From JAENVU01 sp963765075 (lineage in GTDB: Bacteria > Actinomycetota > Acidimicrobiia > IMCC26256 > JAENVU01): DNA of 64,000 nt. How positions within the stretch are numbered: the first letter of the stretch is position 1; the number at the start of each line of letters is the position of its first letter. The position numbers and the translations under genes are program-made. Positions 32,888-40,886 of the stretch are shown here, piece after piece. The notes under the pieces are model-generated. The model saw nothing but the letters and a program-made list of their open reading frames with translations, searched no databases and was not told where the DNA came from. The stretch spans positions 682,001 through 746,000 of the forward strand of contig CAVXVA010000008.1 of the NCBI GenBank assembly GCA_963765075.1, written 5' to 3'.

Positions 32888-33803
32888 ACGCGGCAGCCCG
32901 AGTGAGGGCGGTGGTGAGTATTCGGACGACGGATGTCGGACGATGAACGACGTCGTTCCACCCGAACCTCAGTACAACCCACCCAGCTTGTTCGAGGCGC
33001 TGATCCCTACGTTGATCGCGGGCGCGGTCGGTCGGGCTGTCGTGAAACGCGCCGCCGTCGGTCTCGACGACGAGTCGGACGCTGGGCCATGCGAAGTCGA
33101 CAGTGCCGATGCGACCGGAGCGACCGTGGATCGCCTGTTGGCGCACCGGCTCGGGAATCCCACTGGCAATCACGAGGTCGAGAAACCGCTGCTCCAGCAC
33201 GCTCGCCGGCGCCCGGTACCTGGTGTCACGTTCTGCCAGTACCTCTCGCATGATGCCGACACCCCAACGCCCACGCGAGCCGAGGTCGTCGAGCACCGTC
33301 ATGAGCTCCGGCACGCTCACGTGGCGACCGGCGAGCGCCGCGTCGACGGCGGCCGCGACCGAATGGGTCTTGCCGCCGCGGGCCGCGTCGAACAGAGCAC
33401 GGGCGACGGTCGCGCACGGGATCCCGTCGACGATGGTGCGATGGCTCTCCAGGACGCGGAAGGACTCCCGGACGCCGGCCAACGCGAGACGCGGTGGGCG
33501 GCGTCCGACGACGACGACCGTAGGAGCGAGCGCGCAGTCACGAACGCCTTGGAGCGCGAGCGCCGTCGTGCTGCTGGCGATTGCGTCGGGACCGCCGGAC
33601 AGCGCACACGCCATCACCACCCCGCGCGGCGTTGTCGGAGTCCCGGTGATGCGGAAGAGGTTGGGCGTGATCGCCGTCCATCGGCCCCGCTTGACGCGGT
33701 GGTCGATCGACCCACGTGTGAAGCCGACGACGCTCGCCTGCCGTCGGGTGAAGACACCATGTTGACGGGCGGCCAGTTCGTTGATCTCGTGGTCTGTTGG
33801 CAT
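32886..33803 (-). CDS. AbiEi-antitoxin-like winged-helix protein with DUF559/PD-(D/E)XK domain
   Basis: A 305-residue protein in two parts. The N-terminal ~190 residues resemble the AbiEi antitoxin winged-helix (INELAARQHGVFTRRQASVVGFTRGSIDHRVKRGRWTAI) followed by its C-terminal domain. The last ~110 residues are a DUF559/Vsr-like nuclease fold: IGTVDFAWPSVRLVVETDGGAFH with the D...E-T-D pattern, and VLRFGWNDVV. No AbiEii nucleotidyltransferase toxin is adjacent, so it may be a single-gene regulator/nuclease, a type common in actinobacteria. TACCTT (33810-33815) lies 6 bases before the ATG. It is flanked by the two hairpin-repeat copies. Confidence 0.78.
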   Translation of the reverse strand: MPTDHEINELAARQHGVFTRRQASVVGFTRGSIDHRVKRGRWTAITPNLFRITGTPTTPRGVVMACALSGGPDAIASSTTALALQGVRDCALAPTVVVVGRRPPRLALAGVRESFRVLESHRTIVDGIPCATVARALFDAARGGKTHSVAAAVDAALAGRHVSVPELMTVLDDLGSRGRWGVGIMREVLAERDTRYRAPASVLEQRFLDLVIASGIPEPVRQQAIHGRSGRIGTVDFAWPSVRLVVETDGGAFHDSPTDRARDQRRDQRLEQAGWVVLRFGWNDVVHRPTSVVRILTTALTRAAA

Positions 33804-33879
33804 GGGCTGAAGGTAGAGCCAGGGTGTGACAATCTCCTCGAATCGACCCCGCCCGCCAAGAACCGACCCCGCCCGCCCC

Positions 33880-33928
33880 GAACCGACGCGCGGAGCGCAC
33901 CCCCTGGGGTGCGCAAGCGGCGCGGGTT
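33880..33928. repeat. 49-bp hairpin repeat, copy 2 (inverted)
   Basis: Inverted copy of 32839-32887 (43 of 49 identical); the core stem is GCGCACCCC/GGGGTGCGC. It starts about 20 bases behind the stop of the minus-strand metallo-hydrolase gene, read in that gene's direction. Near it (33841-33880) is a C-rich run with CGACCCCGCCCGCC repeated. Confidence 0.65.
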
Positions 33929-33949
33929 GGGGAAGGGCGGGACGCGGAG

Positions 33950-34777
33950 TTAGGTGAGGCCGAGGGCTTTGAGCATGGACGGCGGGAAGCCGTCGTCGCC
34001 GTGGCGGAGCATGTCGGCCTTCTCGGTGTTGATTGAATCCCGCTCGGCCCGTTCGAGCCAGGCGTCCCATGGCCCGGGCGGGATCGTTCCCTCGACACAG
34101 TGCAGGAGATACTCACGCAGCTGCGCCACTTCGGCGGCGCCGCCGATCGGACCATGGCCGGGGACGATCGTGTCGGCCAACACCGCAACCACGTCGAGCA
34201 CCGTCGCCCAGGCGGCCGGGTCGCCTTGGAACGCGAGCGGCGTGACGCCGAAGAAGCAGAGGTCGCCGGCGAAGAGCACGTCGGCGTCGGCCACGAGGAC
34301 CATGAGGTCACCGTCGGTGTGGCCGCGTGCCGGGAGCACTTCGATGCGGGGCGTGAGTTGGGCTGCTTCGTCGACGATGTGGGAGACCGGGCGGGTGCCG
34401 AGCACCGCCAGCTCGTCGAACTCCTCATTGAACGCGGGCATGAAGGCCTTGTACGCGTCGACGGGCATCGCTTGGTCGAGCAGACCGCTCGTCATCGGTG
34501 AGCCGAGGATCATCGCGTTGCGAAACGCGTTCGTGCCGCCGACGTGGTCGATGTGCGCGTGAGTCAGTACGACCCGCTTGACCGTCTGGCCCAGGTCCTT
34601 CACCGCCGCCGCAAACGGCTCCCACTGAGAGCGGACCATCATCGTGTCGACGACCGTCAGGCCGTCGTCGTCGCCGATCACCCCGGCGTTGGACACGCCC
34701 GACTCGCCACCCGGCTGGAGCCACACCCACACTCGGTCGGCGATCTCATGAAGGGTCAGCGTCGGCGCATCGGTCAC
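33950..34777 (-). CDS. Metallo-beta-lactamase-fold hydrolase
   Basis: A 275-residue MBL-fold enzyme. The dinuclear zinc motif THAHIDHVGG is at ~80-90; the later LPARGHTDGDLMV and VPGHGP supply more ligands, so the site appears complete. Such enzymes hydrolyse thioesters, lactones or phosphodiesters. GTG at 34777 is chosen because TACGGT (34785-34790, minus strand) ends 7 bases before it; a second in-frame GTG at 34786 is too close to that box. Divergent from the HD-domain gene across 40 bases. Confidence 0.83.
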   Translation of the reverse strand: MTDAPTLTLHEIADRVWVWLQPGGESGVSNAGVIGDDDGLTVVDTMMVRSQWEPFAAAVKDLGQTVKRVVLTHAHIDHVGGTNAFRNAMILGSPMTSGLLDQAMPVDAYKAFMPAFNEEFDELAVLGTRPVSHIVDEAAQLTPRIEVLPARGHTDGDLMVLVADADVLFAGDLCFFGVTPLAFQGDPAAWATVLDVVAVLADTIVPGHGPIGGAAEVAQLREYLLHCVEGTIPPGPWDAWLERAERDSINTEKADMLRHGDDGFPPSMLKALGLT

Positions 34778-34784
34778 GCCCGTC

Positions 34785-34810
34785 ACCGTACCGACCGGGA
34801 CCGGTACCGT
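34785..34810. promoter_or_regulatory. Back-to-back leaderless promoters (MBL hydrolase / HD protein)
   Basis: TACGGT on the minus strand (34785-34790) is 7 bases before the GTG at 34777. TACCGT on the plus strand (34805-34810) is 7 bases before the ATG at 34818. Both boxes lie in one 40-base gap. Confidence 0.55.
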
Positions 34811-34817
34811 GCTCGGC

Positions 34818-35393
34818 ATGACCGTCGCTCCACCACGCACTGTCGAGGAATTGGTCGAGTTCATTGCCCAGACCCACGGCGTGTTCGATTCTCTCGGACC
34901 CGACGGTGACCCCATCGACATTCTCGACCACAGTCTGCAGTGCGCGCACGTGTTGGCGAGCCGGCGGCCCGACGACGTCGAACTCCAGATCGCCGGCCTC
35001 GTGCACGATCTCGGCCACGTTGCCAACCCCGGGGATCCGACCGCGCCCGTGAGTCATGGCGAGATCGGAGGCACGTTCGTGGGGCCGCTGCTCGGACAAC
35101 GTGTGGCGCGCCTCGTCTCGTTGCATGTCCCGGCCAAGCGGTACCTGGTTGCCACCGAGCCCGCCTACGGAAACCGGTTGAGCGATGGCAGCATCTACAG
35201 CCTCGGGTTGCAGGGCGGTGCGATGTCGGGGGACGAGGTCGCGGCATTCGCCGCCGATCCGGATGGCCCGGATGCCGCCCTCCTCCGTCAGGCCGATGAA
35301 GCCGCGAAGGTGATCGGTCGGGTCGTGCCCGACCTCGACACTTGGGTGCCGATGCTCCGCCAAGTCGCGGCGGCCGCCGCGCTCAGCCGCTGA
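34818..35393 (+). CDS. HD-domain protein (PhnZ-like)
   Basis: A 191-residue HD-superfamily protein. DHSLQCAHVL and AGLVHDLGHV give the H...HD metal ligands; SLHVPAKRYLV and the SIYSLGLQGGAM stretch resemble PhnZ/TmpB-type di-iron HD oxygenases that act on phosphonates, but the small N-terminal loop with the PhnZ Tyr/Glu pair is not obvious. An HD phosphohydrolase is equally possible. No phosphonate genes are nearby. A TACCGT box precedes the ATG by 7 bases. Confidence 0.78.
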   Translation: MTVAPPRTVEELVEFIAQTHGVFDSLGPDGDPIDILDHSLQCAHVLASRRPDDVELQIAGLVHDLGHVANPGDPTAPVSHGEIGGTFVGPLLGQRVARLVSLHVPAKRYLVATEPAYGNRLSDGSIYSLGLQGGAMSGDEVAAFAADPDGPDAALLRQADEAAKVIGRVVPDLDTWVPMLRQVAAAAALSR

Positions 35394-35399
35394 GCCGGG

Positions 35400-35780
35400 T
35401 CAGTCCGCGGCGTAGGCCGAGGCCATCGCGGACGGGTCGAGGTATTCGTCGACGCGCTTGATCGTGCCGCCGTCGGTGGTGATCACGAGACAGGCCGGCA
35501 TGGCAAACGACTTCCCGGTCTTGGTCACCGTTCCGTGGAGCACGTGTTGTTGGAGGACCCCGCCGCCGATCTCCTCGCGCCGCACGACCTCGTACCGGCG
35601 TTCCGAGGTGGAGCCGAGGAGGGTGGTCAGGAGTCGCAGCGCGGCGTCGAGGTCCCGAGACTTCCCGTCGAAATTCGCCCAGACCACGATGTCGGGCGAG
35701 TAGCAGGCTCGAACCCCGTCGAGGTCACCGGATTCGATGGCCGAGATCATTCGGGAGACGAGGTCGATCGGTGTGCTCAT
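35400..35780 (-). CDS. SnoaL/NTF2-like protein
   Basis: A 126-residue NTF2-fold protein (nuclear-transport-factor-2/SnoaL-like). LVSRMISAIESGDLDGVRACYSPDIVVWANFDGKSRDLDAALRLL gives the helix-strand pattern, followed by VLQQHVLHGT and IKRVDEYLDPSA, the usual end of the fold. Many act as isomerases or hydratases, others only bind ligand; no assignment. It converges with the HD gene (6 bases). Confidence 0.82.
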   Translation of the reverse strand: MSTPIDLVSRMISAIESGDLDGVRACYSPDIVVWANFDGKSRDLDAALRLLTTLLGSTSERRYEVVRREEIGGGVLQQHVLHGTVTKTGKSFAMPACLVITTDGGTIKRVDEYLDPSAMASAYAAD

Positions 35781-35854
35781 GGCCTCATCATGCCTTGCCT
35801 CATCGGATTCCCGGGTTGGGCAGTGCGATCGGAAGCTGCCTAGCCTCTCCGCCC

Positions 35855-36793
35855 ATGTCTGAACGCACGAAGAACCTGCCCCGCCGTTCCTGCCACGCTA
35901 CGCCCGGCTCCAACGAGAAGATGCTCGGCAAGGCGCCCGGCCTCGGTGCGGACATGGTGTTCCTCGACCTCGAGGACAGCGTCTCGCCGTTGGAGAAGGA
36001 AGCGGCGCGCGGCAAGGTCGTGAATGCCATCAAGCACCAGGACTGGGGCGACACGACGGTCTGTGTCCGGGTCAACGCGTGGGACACCGAGTGGACCTAC
36101 CGCGACGTGATCACCGTCGTCGAGAACGCGGGCGAGCGCCTCGACGAGATCATGTTGCCGAAGGTGGAGAACGCCGCCCAGGTCGTGGCACTGGATCTGC
36201 TCCTCACCCAGATCGAGAAAGTGATCGGGCGCCAGAGCCGGGTCGGCATCGAGGCGCAGATCGAGACCGCGCAAGGCCTGATCAACGTCGAGGAGATCTG
36301 CGCGGCCAGCGACCGATTGGAAACCATCATCTTCGGCCCGGCCGACTTCGCGGCATCCACCGAGATGCCGGTGCTCACCGGTGGCGTGCAGATCCCCGAG
36401 TACCCGGGCGACCACTTCCACTACGTGTTCAGCAAGATTCTGATGGCGGGTCGGGCGAACGGCCTCCAGGTGATCGACGGACCGTTCCTCAAGATCCGCG
36501 AGCTGGACGCGTTGCGTGACTACGCGATGCGTTCGCGCATTCTCGGCTTCGACGGCAAGTGGTCGCTCCACCCCGACCAGGTCACGGTCATCAACGAGGT
36601 GTACACGCCGACCCAGGAGCAGTTCGACAAGGCGTTCGACATCCTCGATGCCTACGAGACGGCCACCACCGAGGGCGAGCGGCGTGGAGCGGTCATGTTC
36701 GGCGACGAGATGATCGACGAAGCCAGCCGCAAGATGGCGAACAAGTTCGTCTCCCGCGGCGAGCGCGCGGGGATGTCCAGAAGCGCCGACTGA
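35855..36793 (+). CDS. CoA-ester lyase (malyl-CoA/beta-methylmalyl-CoA lyase or CitE-like)
   Basis: A 312-residue HpcH/HpaI/CitE-fold TIM-barrel enzyme. ADMVFLDLEDSVSPLEKEAAR has the metal-binding acidic patch; VRVNAWDTEW, IMLPKVENAAQV and IETAQGLINVEEI give the family order; GPADFAASTEMP carries a key Asp; KWSLHPDQVTVINEV ends the barrel. It would cleave a 3-hydroxyacyl-CoA such as (S)-malyl- or beta-methylmalyl-CoA to acetyl/propionyl-CoA and glyoxylate. TAGCCT (35841-35846) lies 8 bases upstream of the ATG. A methylsuccinyl-CoA-dehydrogenase-like gene lies 2.4 kb away. Confidence 0.83.
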   Translation: MSERTKNLPRRSCHATPGSNEKMLGKAPGLGADMVFLDLEDSVSPLEKEAARGKVVNAIKHQDWGDTTVCVRVNAWDTEWTYRDVITVVENAGERLDEIMLPKVENAAQVVALDLLLTQIEKVIGRQSRVGIEAQIETAQGLINVEEICAASDRLETIIFGPADFAASTEMPVLTGGVQIPEYPGDHFHYVFSKILMAGRANGLQVIDGPFLKIRELDALRDYAMRSRILGFDGKWSLHPDQVTVINEVYTPTQEQFDKAFDILDAYETATTEGERRGAVMFGDEMIDEASRKMANKFVSRGERAGMSRSAD

Positions 36794-36812
36794 GTTTCGT
36801 AGTCTCGGCGCG

Positions 36813-37898
36813 ATGGGTGCGCGGAGCGAGCAACGGGTCGTGATCGTCGGCGCCGGCGTCATGGGCGCGGCAGCGGCATGGCAGCTCGCCAAGCGGGGCC
36901 ATGATGTCACCGTGGTCGAGCAGTTTGCCGACGGCCACCAGCGCGGTAGCTCGCACGGCGCGTCGCGGATCTTTCGGCTCGGGTACCCGGATCCGTTCTG
37001 GGTGCACCTCGGACGAGATGCGCTCGTGCTCTGGCACGAACTCGAAGCCGACACAGGGGTCGGGCTGATCGCTCCGACCGGTTCGGTCGACCACGGCGAT
37101 GCGGACAGCGTGGGCGCGATTCTCGCCGCACTCGATGCCGAGGGCGTACCCAGCGAGTTGCTGACGCCGAGGGTCGCGGCGGACCGCTGGCCAGGTATGC
37201 GGTTCGAGGGCGCCGTGGTGTTCCAAGCCGGTGGCGGGCGGATCGCCTCCGGCGCGGCCCGCATGGCGATGATCGAACAGGCGCAGCGCCATGGTGCCCG
37301 GGTCCGCTTCGACGAGCCGGTGCGGGCGATCGAAACCAGCGACGACCGCGCGCGGGTCGTGCTCGATCACGATCTGCTCGACGCCGACGTCGTGGTGGTC
37401 GCGGCCGGCGCCTGGGTTTCAGAACTCCTCGACGGATTGGTCGAGATGTCTCCGCCCCGGATCACTCAGGAGTCGGCGTTTCACTTCGCTCCACGCGACG
37501 CGCAGTCGTGGTGGCCGAGCCTGATCCATCACCACGACGACGCCACGGTGTACGGGCTCGAGACGCCCGGGGTCGGCGTGAAACTCGCAGAACACCACAC
37601 CGGACCGGTGGTGGACCCGAACACTCGAGACGGCCTGGTGGACCCGGGCAGCCGCGAGCGCATCGTGCAGTTCGTCGAACGCTGGATGCCGGGGCTCGTG
37701 CCCGTTCCCGTCGACGAGGTGACGTGTCTCTACACCACAACCCCGACCGAGGACTTCGTCGTCGACCGCGTCGGGCCGATCGTGGTCGCGTCACCGTGCT
37801 CAGGCCACGGGTTCAAGTTTTCGCCACTGATCGGCTCGATGATCGCCGACGTGGTCGCGGGTGCCGACGCGCCCGACCGGTTCCGGATCATTCGCTGA
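36813..37898 (+). CDS. FAD-dependent amine oxidoreductase (sarcosine/N-methyltryptophan-oxidase-like)
   Basis: A 361-residue monomeric flavoprotein. VVIVGAGVMGAAAAWQLAKRGHDVTVVEQ is the Rossmann FAD site; GSSHGASRIFRLGY is the conserved second block; the late CLYTTTPTEDFVVD holds the Cys to which FAD is covalently bound in sarcosine oxidase, followed by SPCSGHGFKFSPLIG. It would oxidise a secondary amine (sarcosine, N-methyl amino acid, pipecolate) with O2. TAGTCT (36800-36805) ends 7 bases before the ATG. It overlaps the convergent membrane-protein gene by 11 bases. Confidence 0.87.
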   Translation: MGARSEQRVVIVGAGVMGAAAAWQLAKRGHDVTVVEQFADGHQRGSSHGASRIFRLGYPDPFWVHLGRDALVLWHELEADTGVGLIAPTGSVDHGDADSVGAILAALDAEGVPSELLTPRVAADRWPGMRFEGAVVFQAGGGRIASGAARMAMIEQAQRHGARVRFDEPVRAIETSDDRARVVLDHDLLDADVVVVAAGAWVSELLDGLVEMSPPRITQESAFHFAPRDAQSWWPSLIHHHDDATVYGLETPGVGVKLAEHHTGPVVDPNTRDGLVDPGSRERIVQFVERWMPGLVPVPVDEVTCLYTTTPTEDFVVDRVGPIVVASPCSGHGFKFSPLIGSMIADVVAGADAPDRFRIIR

Positions 37899-38583
37899 TT
37901 GTGGGTGCCGTACTCGCGGCATCGTCGTCCGGATCGAAATCGTGGACCAGTTCTTCGATGGTCTCGCCCTGGGTGATGCCGTGCCGGTTCGACCACATCG
38001 CCCAGCTCATGACCCCACCGACGGAAATCACGGTCAACCAGATCTGATTGTCGCCGACCCATTCGAGTACCTGGAGCAGGGTCCCGCGGAACGCGTTCGC
38101 GAGGGCGCGCACTGCCCACACGCGCAGCTCGACGCTCGCGAGGGCAACGCCGAAGAACAGCGGCGCCGGCATTTTGTCGGCGCCAGCCAGCATCGCGGCC
38201 AGGTTGCCGGGGAACAGGAAGGTGATCGGCACCCGGGCCCGATGGAAGTTGCGTTCGATCCACAGCACCGGTCGCATTGCGCTTCCCGTGCGGGACTCCA
38301 GCCAGCGCAACGCCCGGTCGCCGTACCAACGACCGAGGAGGAAGTACACGGTCAGGACCAGTACGGCGCGTAGGAACGGGATGAGGAAGAACCAGAGCGG
38401 ATCGACGCGAACCGACACGAGCAACAACCACCGCAGTTTCGGGCTGAGGGCGAGGAGGAGCACGGGTGCGTCGTGGGCGAGCGTCGGGGCGAGCGCGTTG
38501 CCCACGTAGAGGCTGATCGTGAGCGCGACCATCGGGATGGCGAGCACGGCGATGCGCACCCTGGGGTTCTTCGGTCCCGACAT
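37888..38583 (-). CDS. Polytopic membrane protein (DedA/VTT-like)
   Basis: 231 residues with ~5-6 hydrophobic segments: VRIAVLAIPMVALTISLYVG, LRWLLLVSVRVDPLWFFLIPF, LVLTVYFLLG, LFFGVALASVEL, IWLTVISVGGVMSW. The middle (ITFLFPGNLAAMLAGADKMPAPLFF) resembles the DedA/VTT pattern of a re-entrant loop with conserved Arg/Pro, but the match is partial. The tail is acidic. Probably a membrane-homeostasis or lipid-scramblase-type protein. It overlaps the amine-oxidase gene tail. Confidence 0.68.
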   Translation of the reverse strand: MSGPKNPRVRIAVLAIPMVALTISLYVGNALAPTLAHDAPVLLLALSPKLRWLLLVSVRVDPLWFFLIPFLRAVLVLTVYFLLGRWYGDRALRWLESRTGSAMRPVLWIERNFHRARVPITFLFPGNLAAMLAGADKMPAPLFFGVALASVELRVWAVRALANAFRGTLLQVLEWVGDNQIWLTVISVGGVMSWAMWSNRHGITQGETIEELVHDFDPDDDAASTAPTISE

Positions 38584-38651
38584 CGGTCCAGCCTGACAGC
38601 TCTGGGTGCCTCAGTGGGACCGGACCGCACCGGGGTGGTCTGCGAGCCGAG

Positions 38652-39128
38652 CTAGCGGACGGCCGCCATCGCGAGGAGGCGTTCGCGGATGGCCGGCCAG
38701 TCGGTCGGGATGATCGAGTACATCGCGGTATCGCGCGGCTGGCCCTCCTCGCCGGGTACCAGCGACGGCTGCCAGTTCCGCATCACACCGTCGAGCTGAC
38801 CGCCGATCCGTTCGATAGCGGCGCGACTGCGTTCGTTGCGCGCGTCGGTCTTGAGATCGACTCGCTGAACGCCCCAGGTCTCGAACGCGTGAGTGAGCAT
38901 CAACCGCTTGGCGTCGGTGTTGATCCCGGAACGTTGGGCCGACGCCGCGAGCCAGGTACCGCCGATCTCGACGTGCGCGCTCATGGCCGTTGGGTCGGAA
39001 GGAACCTCGGTATATCCGTAAGCAGTGCGATCCTCGTTGGCGGCCGCTACCAACCCGTCGACGTGATCGAGCGACATGGGTTCGAGTCGGGCCGCAGGTC
39101 CGACGAGCGTGACATTCTCGAGCTGCAT
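38652..39128 (-). CDS. GNAT acetyltransferase with internal shortening
   Basis: A 158-residue RimJ/RimL-type protein. The beginning (LVGPAARLEPMSLDHVDGLVAAANEDRTAYGYTEVPSDPTAM) and end (WLAASAQRSGINTDAKRLMLTHAFETWGVQRVDLKTDARN...IERIGGQL) match a well-known family of ~195-200 residues. Where about 40 middle residues are usual (the acceptor-facing strands), this protein goes directly from SAHV to EIGGTWLA. The reading frame stays open, so the deletion is in frame. The catalytic competence of this form is doubtful. Confidence 0.75.
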   Translation of the reverse strand: MQLENVTLVGPAARLEPMSLDHVDGLVAAANEDRTAYGYTEVPSDPTAMSAHVEIGGTWLAASAQRSGINTDAKRLMLTHAFETWGVQRVDLKTDARNERSRAAIERIGGQLDGVMRNWQPSLVPGEEGQPRDTAMYSIIPTDWPAIRERLLAMAAVR

Positions 39129-39168
39129 CGGCGAGATGGTGCCACGCGGATGCGCGCCGGGGATCGGA

Positions 39169-40794
39169 TTATGCAGTGAGCGCTTGCTCGGTAAGACGAC
39201 GGGCGATGACCCGCAGACAGAGGGTCTCGTCGGCGCCTTCGAAGATGGAAAGCACGCGAGCGTCGACGAAGTAGCGCGAGACCGGGAACTCCTCGGCGTA
39301 CCCCATGCCACCATGGATCTGAAGCGCTTCACGGGTGACCCACTCCGCGGCCCGGCAGACGTAGGCCTTCACCATGGAGGCTTCGAGCGCACCCTCACCG
39401 CGAGCCATCTTGCGGGCGACGTCGTAGGAGAACTGGCGGCCCGCGCAGATCAAGGCTGCCATCTTCGCCAGCTTCACCTTCGACAGCTGGTAGTCGAAGA
39501 TCGGCTTGCCGAAGACGTTGCGGTCCTGCGCGTATTCGAGACCGGCTTCGAACGCAGCCTGCATCAAGCCGACGGCCCGGGCCGCGGTCTGGAGCCGGCC
39601 GTTCTCGAAGCCTTCCATCTGCAGGTAGAAGCCCTTGCCCAGACCGCTTTCGAGGCCAATGAGGTTGTCGGCCGGGACGAACCAGTTGTCGAACGCGACC
39701 TCGTAGGAGTGCATGCCGCGGTACCCGAGCGTGTCGATGGCACGGCCTTCCATCTTGCCGTCGCGACCGTCGTCGAACGCGAAGTGGTGGCCCGGTGCCG
39801 GCGGCTTGTCGATGACGAGCACGGAGAGCCCGCGGTGACCGAGCGAACGGTCGGGATCGGTCCGGGCGAGGACCATCAGCGTGTCGGCGCGCCCGGCGAA
39901 GGTGCACCAGGTCTTGACGCCGTTGACGAGGTATCCACCGTCGACGGCGGTGGCCGTGACCTTCACGCCGGCGACGTCCGAGCCGTAGTCGGGCTCGGTC
40001 ACCATCACGCCGACGATGCGCTCACCGCTCGCAATCTGCGGGAGCCAGCCGTGCTTCTGGTCTTCGGTTCCGCCCTTGACGATCGCCCGCGTGAGGATCT
40101 CGGGGCGGGTGATGAGCGCGCCACCGGCGCCGAGCGAGCCCCAGGAGAGTTCTTCGGTCGCAACACACATCGCGAGATAGTCGGACTCGCCGCCGGCCGC
40201 GAACCCGCCGTACTCCTCCGGGACCGAGAGACCGAAGCCGCCGATCTCGGCCATGCCGTTGATGATGTCGTCCGGGATGTCGGCATTGGTCCGGTGGATG
40301 TGTTCGGCGACCGGCCGGATCTTGTCTTCGGCGAACCGGTGAAACGTGTCCCGCACCATGTCGAACTCGTCGTCGAGGTGGGCAGGCCCGGTGCCGTGAC
40401 GGGGGAGTTCGTCGGCCAACGCTTCGAGAAACGCCGGATCGCGGTGTTCGGCCACGAAGTCGTGGGCACTCGCCAGCTGGGCGGGGTCGACGCCCCACTC
40501 GGCCTCGCGTCCGACGAGCCGGCCCACGATGTCGGCGAAGGCATCGGCAATGAACGCGTAGGCCAGCTTCGCTTCGAGGTCACCGTGTTGCGCGTACTGG
40601 AGCATCACGCGGGACCCCTCGACCGCGGCCGAGGCGTGGGCGAGGTCGTACGCGACCACCTGATGCTTGTCGAGCTTGGCCACCGAGATCCGGCCGTTGT
40701 CGGATGCGGCGGTGGCCAGGTTGCGGGCGGCTTCCTCGACGAGGGCCGCGGCGGCGTCGACGGCCGCGCCAGCGGCCGCGTGCGTGTCAGTCAT
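39169..40794 (-). CDS. Acyl-CoA dehydrogenase, probably (2S)-methylsuccinyl-CoA dehydrogenase type
   Basis: A 541-residue acyl-CoA dehydrogenase with a ~150-residue N-terminal extra helical domain, the layout of methylsuccinyl-CoA dehydrogenase (Mcd) of the ethylmalonyl-CoA pathway. MTEPDYGSDVAGVKVTATA and WCTFAGRADTLMVLARTD are the FAD/substrate region; FENGRLQTAARAVGLMQAAFEAGLEYAQDRNVFGKPI and IHGGMGYAEEFPVSRYFVDARVLSIFEGADE the C-terminal half. It would form mesaconyl-CoA. TAGGAT (40803-40808, minus strand) is 8 bases from the ATG. Confidence 0.8.
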   Translation of the reverse strand: MTDTHAAAGAAVDAAAALVEEAARNLATAASDNGRISVAKLDKHQVVAYDLAHASAAVEGSRVMLQYAQHGDLEAKLAYAFIADAFADIVGRLVGREAEWGVDPAQLASAHDFVAEHRDPAFLEALADELPRHGTGPAHLDDEFDMVRDTFHRFAEDKIRPVAEHIHRTNADIPDDIINGMAEIGGFGLSVPEEYGGFAAGGESDYLAMCVATEELSWGSLGAGGALITRPEILTRAIVKGGTEDQKHGWLPQIASGERIVGVMVTEPDYGSDVAGVKVTATAVDGGYLVNGVKTWCTFAGRADTLMVLARTDPDRSLGHRGLSVLVIDKPPAPGHHFAFDDGRDGKMEGRAIDTLGYRGMHSYEVAFDNWFVPADNLIGLESGLGKGFYLQMEGFENGRLQTAARAVGLMQAAFEAGLEYAQDRNVFGKPIFDYQLSKVKLAKMAALICAGRQFSYDVARKMARGEGALEASMVKAYVCRAAEWVTREALQIHGGMGYAEEFPVSRYFVDARVLSIFEGADETLCLRVIARRLTEQALTA

Positions 40795-40812
40795 GGCCGG
40801 GGATCCTACCGA

Positions 40813-40830
40813 GGGTCCTTTCGTGGACCC
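40813..40830 (-). terminator. Short stem-loop between the SGNH and dehydrogenase genes
   Basis: GGGTCC tttcgt GGACCC, a 6-bp perfect stem, ~57 bases past the SGNH stop on the minus strand. It lies just upstream of the dehydrogenase -10 box. No T-run, so weak support. Confidence 0.35.
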
Positions 40831-40886
40831 CGAAGCGGAGCGATGGCCGCGCGGGCCGCCGGAACGACGCGAACCGACCTGCTGGC

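Noticed and set aside
32886..33803. Complete AbiE toxin-antitoxin system
   Set aside because: The toxin gene (AbiEii) is missing on both sides, so only an AbiEi-like protein is claimed.
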